Shown one piece after another: positions 14,882 to 19,024 of a stretch of 19,024 bases of DNA (position 1 is the first letter of the stretch; the number at the start of each line of letters is the position of its first letter). The position numbers and the translations under genes are program-made. The notes beneath the pieces are model-generated. The model ran no database searches. It was not told the DNA's origin and worked only from the letters and a program-made list of their open reading frames with translations. Source of the DNA: Draconibacterium sp. (GTDB lineage Bacteria; Bacteroidota; Bacteroidia; Bacteroidales; Prolixibacteraceae); the NCBI GenBank assembly GCA_015493625.1, contig WGCT01000255.1, positions 1 through 19,024 of the forward strand, read 5' to 3'.

Positions 14882-15907
14882 CTACTCTGTAATTTTCAAA
14901 TGAATGTATTTTACTGTTTCCCGGTTATAGGTGTATGTAATAAAGAATGTGCCGTCGCGGCCTTCAATAATTGCCGGGTAACTAAATTCAGTCCCTTTTT
15001 TCTGATTTTCCAAAACAATTAACTCTTTCCATGTTTTGCCGTTGTACGATGCAAGCACCGAAAGTTTGTGACGCCCTTTTTTAACCGGATTACAAACTAA
15101 AAGCTGTAACCCCGATTGCGAAGTAACACCATCGATTCCCGAGTTGTTGTTCACTAACGAAGAAGCTTGCATTGGAGTCCAGGTTTCGCCGTTATCGTCC
15201 GACCAGGTTTCAACTATTTTGTGCTCTTTACTCCTGCATAGCAGTTGAATTTTACCTTCATCGTAAAAAAGTATGGTGGGCTGAATGGCATTAAAACCAT
15301 TGTTGTCGATGGCTATTTTTCTCCAGTTTTTTAAATTGCTGTCCGATTTCTCCACATAAACAGTCCATGCTTTTTTTGTCTCGAAACTGGTTGGATACAA
15401 GATTGTTCCATCGGATAAATATTTGGGTTTATTTTTAATTGGGCCCAAAAGATTATCGGGTATTTTTACAGCCTCCGACCATGTTTTTCCGTTGTCAGAC
15501 GATGTTTTATACAATCCCCACCACTCTCTCGGGCTGGGGCCAACTTTATAATAGAGAACAATATCGCCGTTCTTCTTTTCGAAAAGCACAGGATTCCAGC
15601 ACGGGTAGCGGAGCGTGTCGTTAATTACACCATCGGCAACCAGTTGCGGGGTGCTCCATTTATTGTTTTTATGGTGTGAAATGTAGATACAAACGTCTTT
15701 GTTTTTTTCGCGTGTCCCGCCAAACCATGCTGCCAAAAGTCCCTCATCGGTTTCAACAACTGTTGATGCATGGCATTGAGCAAAAGGTGCGTTCGTAAAA
15801 ATAAATTCGGAGGAGAGTAGCGTTGCTTTTACATTTTCCAGTACCTGTTTTTGTTTGCACGACGTGAATGATAAAGCAAATATTACGATAAAAAGCAAAG
15901 TTTTCAT
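14882..15907 (-). CDS. Sialidase-like BNR repeat lipoprotein (BNR_2 type)
   Basis: The protein has 341 residues. The signal peptide ends in FTSC with Cys17 as lipidation site; the following KQKQ is not a surface-export signal. The body is one six-bladed-propeller-sized domain with CHASTVVETDEGLLAAWFGGTRE at 45-67, RYPCWNPVLF, YYKVGPSPREWWGLYKTS, AIQPTIL, CRS, NNNSGIDGVT and EFSYPA, the conserved blocks of the BNR_2 sialidase-like family. Asp boxes are SSDNGKTW at 136-143, SDDNGETW at 236-243 and SYNGKTW at 287-293. The canonical FRIP motif of GH33 is absent; R66, R127 and R225 might serve as substrate-binding arginines, but this is a guess. It probably releases a terminal sugar acid in the periplasm. 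It sits 15 bases after the FG-GAP gene. Confidence 0.82.
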   Translation of the reverse strand: MKTLLFIVIFALSFTSCKQKQVLENVKATLLSSEFIFTNAPFAQCHASTVVETDEGLLAAWFGGTREKNKDVCIYISHHKNNKWSTPQLVADGVINDTLRYPCWNPVLFEKKNGDIVLYYKVGPSPREWWGLYKTSSDNGKTWSEAVKIPDNLLGPIKNKPKYLSDGTILYPTSFETKKAWTVYVEKSDSNLKNWRKIAIDNNGFNAIQPTILFYDEGKIQLLCRSKEHKIVETWSDDNGETWTPMQASSLVNNNSGIDGVTSQSGLQLLVCNPVKKGRHKLSVLASYNGKTWKELIVLENQKKGTEFSYPAIIEGRDGTFFITYTYNRETVKYIHLKITE

Positions 15908-15922
15908 TTTTAGTATTTTCGA

Positions 15923-17836
15923 TTAATTATTTGGCAAATAATAGAAATGTCCATCTTCGGCGCCAATCAACAAATCGCGTTTCCCATTTTTGTCCCAGTC
16001 GACTGTTGTAGGGCTGGTTGAATGTCCCGCTAAACGGAGTGTAGATACATTTCCTCTGTTTTTGAATGTTGTTTTTCCCTCTTTTTCACCCATATTTTCG
16101 AACCACTCAATGTTTATACTGTTGGCGAGTAAATCTAAATCGCCATCGTTGTCCCAGTCGGTAAAACAGAATTTCCGGCGTCCACTGTGTCCTGCCTCTT
16201 TCTTGTTTAATCGAAGAGGTTTTTGTGTTCCAGCATCGATAAAGATGCGCTTACCGGGATGAATGAACAGATTTCCGTTTTTACTAAACCGCTCGAAAAG
16301 TGCAAGGTATCCTTCGCTATCGAGCATTATTAAATCCATCATTCCATCTTTGTTCCAATCAATTCCATACGGAGTTGTTCGCCATTGGGTAACAAATTTT
16401 CCTTCCTCAGGATTCCACCAGTTCCATTTTGGTTTTTTTACCTCTTTGTTGCCCCAGTCGATATTAACGCCTCCCATTTTCGATAAAACTGGAGCTTCTT
16501 TTGTTCCGGTATTTTTAAACCATTCCACTTTACTCCAAATCGAGTTTGCAAGAATATCTTTTCGTCCGTCGCCGTCCCAATCGACAACGCTAAGGGTTGT
16601 GTATCCCCATTTTGCTTCGGCAGGTCCTTGAATAGAGCCGTTTACACCGGCTTGAAAACGAATAGTTTTACCATCGGCTTTTAGCTTTACCGGTTCTGCC
16701 CATTTTGGAGGGTTGCCGCCATCTAAGTTTTCAATAAATCCAATATAACCTGCCGAACTGCCGCAGAGAATATCTTCGTCGCCATCGTTGTCCCAGTCAA
16801 TACTAACGGGAGTAACCAGTGCTCCAAACTTTACATATTGTGCTTGCTGACGGAAATAAACCGGCTGTTTGAATTGTGGCATTCCGTCAATAATTTTTCC
16901 GCTGTTTTCGATAAAAGCCACCCGCCCGTCTTCGTCGCCAACAATCAGGTCGATGTCGCCGTCAGCATCCCAATCTACTGCTGTTGGTGTTATCATTTGT
17001 AAATCCATTGTAATCTCTTTGCCGTTATTGGCAAGGCGTTTCGGACTTTTGTATATCGGTTTTTGGCGTGTTCCAATATTTTCGAAATAGTTAAATCCAT
17101 CGATAAATTCGCCACAAATTAAATCGAGGTCACCATCGTTATCGAAGTCGGCAAAATTTGGTGAGGGCATACCAAAAACATCAATCTCTTTTCCGCCGGC
17201 TTTTAATCGCACCGGTTTTTTGTATTTATCGTTCTCTTTTTCAATTAAATAAACATAACCGTGCAGAGGGCCGTTGTGCCAGATTCCCTCCTTGTCGAAT
17301 GCGTTGTCCCAACCATAATCGCCCCAGTCGCCGCGCCCAACAATGATGTCTAAGTCGCCATCATTTTCAAAATCAACATATTTCCATTGGTCGGCACGTA
17401 TCTTTTTAATTTCTTTATCGAAACTTTTATCGGTATAAATAGTTTCCTTTTTCCACTTTCCGGAGGCATTAAAGTTTTTGTATTCAACAAAAGGTGCAAG
17501 TATTCTGGGCTTTCCGGCAATGTACGATATCTGAAGATTTTTTATGGCACCGGAAATTCGCACTGCCGGTTTAAATACCGGGTTTGTACCGCCGTCTGGG
17601 TTTTCGAAGAACCAAATTCCGTTGTAAGGTTTATCGGGGCAACTTACCAGCAAATCGAGGTCGCCGTCGTTGTCGTAATCGAAAGGCAACGGCCACGCCC
17701 AAAGTCCTACGGCCAGGTCAACGGTTAATTGCGGATTGTTGTATTTAATCCGAACTAACTGGTTGTCGGGGTTTTTTACATTAGTACACGATGAAAAGAT
17801 CAATACTATGATGAACGAGAAAAGATATTTTTTCAT
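15923..17836 (-). CDS. FG-GAP/VCBS repeat lipoprotein
   Basis: The protein has 637 residues from the ATG at 17836, which puts the signal peptide (MKKYLFSFIIVLIFSSC, Cys17) at the very start; a TTG seven codons upstream is less likely. It contains about nine copies of a calcium-binding loop of the DxDxDGxxD kind: DYDNDGDLD, DFENDGDLD, DFDNDGDLD, DWDADGDID, DWDNDGDED, DWDGDGRKD, DWNKDGMMD, DWDNDGDLD and DWDKNGKRD, most followed by a hydrophobic strand and a WFEN or FIEN turn. This is the integrin-alpha-like propeller seen in FG-GAP proteins. No catalytic site is recognised, so it may bind glycan or act as a periplasmic scaffold. First gene of the minus-strand operon, with its own -7 box after a terminator. 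Confidence 0.88.
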   Translation of the reverse strand: MKKYLFSFIIVLIFSSCTNVKNPDNQLVRIKYNNPQLTVDLAVGLWAWPLPFDYDNDGDLDLLVSCPDKPYNGIWFFENPDGGTNPVFKPAVRISGAIKNLQISYIAGKPRILAPFVEYKNFNASGKWKKETIYTDKSFDKEIKKIRADQWKYVDFENDGDLDIIVGRGDWGDYGWDNAFDKEGIWHNGPLHGYVYLIEKENDKYKKPVRLKAGGKEIDVFGMPSPNFADFDNDGDLDLICGEFIDGFNYFENIGTRQKPIYKSPKRLANNGKEITMDLQMITPTAVDWDADGDIDLIVGDEDGRVAFIENSGKIIDGMPQFKQPVYFRQQAQYVKFGALVTPVSIDWDNDGDEDILCGSSAGYIGFIENLDGGNPPKWAEPVKLKADGKTIRFQAGVNGSIQGPAEAKWGYTTLSVVDWDGDGRKDILANSIWSKVEWFKNTGTKEAPVLSKMGGVNIDWGNKEVKKPKWNWWNPEEGKFVTQWRTTPYGIDWNKDGMMDLIMLDSEGYLALFERFSKNGNLFIHPGKRIFIDAGTQKPLRLNKKEAGHSGRRKFCFTDWDNDGDLDLLANSINIEWFENMGEKEGKTTFKNRGNVSTLRLAGHSTSPTTVDWDKNGKRDLLIGAEDGHFYYLPNN

Positions 17837-17871
17837 ATTTATTTTACTGGATTTCAAGTATAAATAAACAC

Positions 17872-17879
17872 CAAATGTA
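17872..17879 (-). promoter_or_regulatory. -7 box for the FG-GAP-led operon
   Basis: The minus strand reads TACATTTG, a perfect TAnnTTTG, 35 bases before the ATG at 17836 and just downstream of the terminator. It could allow the catabolic genes to be expressed apart from the susD transcript. No clear -33 element was seen. Confidence 0.5.
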
Positions 17880-17904
17880 TAAATTATATGACGATGAGAA
17901 AAGT

Positions 17905-17937
17905 CAAAAAAGATGCCCGCAGGTAAACGGGCATCTT
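17905..17937 (-). terminator. Strong intrinsic terminator after susD
   Basis: Arms AAGATGCCCG (17910-17919) and CGGGCATCTT (17928-17937) are perfectly complementary over ten bases with an 8-base loop. On the minus strand the stem is followed by a run of T. It lies about 110 bases after the SusD stop codon. Confidence 0.88.
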
Positions 17938-18046
17938 GCTGTTTACTAACTAAACTACTTTCCCCACAGCAGGGGCCATAAATTCTCCAAAGTTTAATTA
18001 AAGCTTCTAATTTGACGGGTTATGCGCCAGATGAGAAAAGCTATTA

Positions 18047-19024
18047 TTATTCACGTTCACCAATGGCAACCATTGGGTCGACATTTGGTTTTCCGGCAGG
18101 TTGAACAACATGAGTTAATGGTTCTACATTTCTCTCCGACCCGTCGTAACCGGTTGTCTGATTTAATACATTACCAACATTACCAATAATATAAGGTTCA
18201 TAAACTGGCCAGAAGATATGCATAGGATCCATTGTGTATTTTGTAGTAGGATAGGTCGACCATGGAACCTCATCTCTAAAGAAATTATTTTTCTCCATCA
18301 TTCTGTCGTAGTAAAAACTACCGGCAGAAAGCGACACCTCGATATCTTTTCCCGACAGTGAATAGGTATGACCTTTATATGATTTTCCTGTTTTTGCATA
18401 AATTACCGACATACGAACCATCTCATCGTGGCGATATTCTTCACCATAAAGTTCTCTGCAACGTTCATCGAGAATAGCACCAATCCCTTCCGACTGCACA
18501 TCGCCGGGAGTATACATTTCCATTGCATTTGCACGCTGGCGAATTATATTAATATCATCAGCAGCCCCTGAGAAATTATCTTGCCAGAATCTAGCTTCAG
18601 CTCTCACCAGATATGCTTCAGCTTCTCTCATAATGTAAATATCGCGTTTCCCTCCATCTTGTCTTTTCATTTGAGACTCGCGGTTTGGTGCGTAAAATTT
18701 GTACATTGGATAACCATACCAGCAACGAATTGAATCTTCACACAGAAGTGTTCCATTGTACCATAACCGGGCAGGTTTGCCGTACCACTCTGTTCCTTTT
18801 AGATCGGGATTGTCGTAAATTAACATATCCATATCAAACCAATTGCCTTTCTTATGTCGGTAATCTTGCCTGTCGATTTTACCTTTAAAGTCCCAAATCT
18901 CAAATTGAGAATAATTGGTAGGGCGTGCAAATCCCTGACCACGTCCCCATTTAAGCATCTCTTTTGATCTTGAGTTTTGGGCAATATCCATCCCTGTTTT
19001 TGTTCCGGTAGGTGGTGCTTTAAC
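18047..19024 (-). CDS. SusD/RagB-family outer-membrane glycan-binding lipoprotein, C-terminal part
   Basis: The frame is open from the right edge to a TAA at 18047, giving 325 residues; the N-terminus with the lipobox is outside. Family hallmarks are REAEAYLVRAEARFWQDNF (TPR-like helix), ILDERCRELYGEEYRHDEM, and near the end IFWPVYEPYIIGNVGNVL followed by NQTTGY, the usual closing motif of SusD proteins. SusD proteins cap a SusC TonB-dependent channel at the cell surface and bind oligosaccharides for import; susC would be expected upstream, beyond the window. Its terminator separates it from the FG-GAP operon on the same strand, yet the two probably form one glycan-utilisation locus. Confidence 0.93.
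   Translation of the reverse strand, partial: VKAPPTGTKTGMDIAQNSRSKEMLKWGRGQGFARPTNYSQFEIWDFKGKIDRQDYRHKKGNWFDMDMLIYDNPDLKGTEWYGKPARLWYNGTLLCEDSIRCWYGYPMYKFYAPNRESQMKRQDGGKRDIYIMREAEAYLVRAEARFWQDNFSGAADDINIIRQRANAMEMYTPGDVQSEGIGAILDERCRELYGEEYRHDEMVRMSVIYAKTGKSYKGHTYSLSGKDIEVSLSAGSFYYDRMMEKNNFFRDEVPWSTYPTTKYTMDPMHIFWPVYEPYIIGNVGNVLNQTTGYDGSERNVEPLTHVVQPAGKPNVDPMVAIGERE

Noticed and set aside
17962..17975. CCCC-ACAGCA-GGGG hairpin considered as a second terminator after susD
   Set aside because: The stem has only four pairs and no T run follows; the ten-base stem at 17910-17937 is far stronger.

Overview
The window comes from the chromosome of a Bacteroidota bacterium, probably of the Marinilabiliales/Prolixibacteraceae type. 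This rests on type IX secretion (T9SS) C-terminal sorting domains, a SusD-family protein, lipoprotein signal peptides, a fragment of a hybrid two-component sensor, and repeated TAnnTTTG -7 boxes, the promoter signature of this phylum. The lineage within the phylum is inference. No rRNA, tRNA, CRISPR array or complete insertion sequence was seen.

Left part (1-5.6 kb): the first 37 codons of a lipoprotein run off the left edge, divergent from a MOP-superfamily polysaccharide flippase. A 460-bp gene-free stretch built from degraded dispersed-repeat pieces follows. On the minus strand then come kdsB (CMP-Kdo synthesis for lipid A/LPS core), a tiny protein that is almost only a T9SS sorting domain, and a large T9SS-secreted protein with an OB-like fold, a fibronectin type III domain and two phospholipase D (HKD) motifs.

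Middle part (5.8-11.8 kb): a 1090-residue exported Asp-box (VPS10/sortilin-like) beta-propeller protein, a radical SAM protein, a small exported DUF2147 protein with a clear promoter and terminator, a phosphoribosyltransferase, and a gene remnant in which the start of a two-component-system propeller sensor is fused in frame to the tail of a membrane dipeptidase.

Right part (11.8-19.0 kb, minus strand): a likely operon reading FG-GAP repeat lipoprotein, sialidase-like BNR lipoprotein, dihydrodipicolinate synthase/N-acetylneuraminate lyase-family aldolase, SSS sodium/solute symporter, and YhcH-family lipoprotein. It lies downstream of a susD gene cut by the right edge, from which a strong terminator and a new promoter separate it. 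The gene set resembles a sialic acid or other 2-keto-3-deoxy-sugar utilisation locus: glycan capture by SusCD, release of a terminal sugar in the periplasm, Na+-coupled uptake, and aldolase cleavage in the cytoplasm. The substrate is not proven by sequence.

The most unusual signals are the fused remnant at 11453-11722, the YhcH-family protein carrying a lipoprotein signal, the orphan sorting-domain protein, and a 9-base motif (TTGAGTATA) that occurs six times, five in gene-upstream regions and once at the fusion junction.
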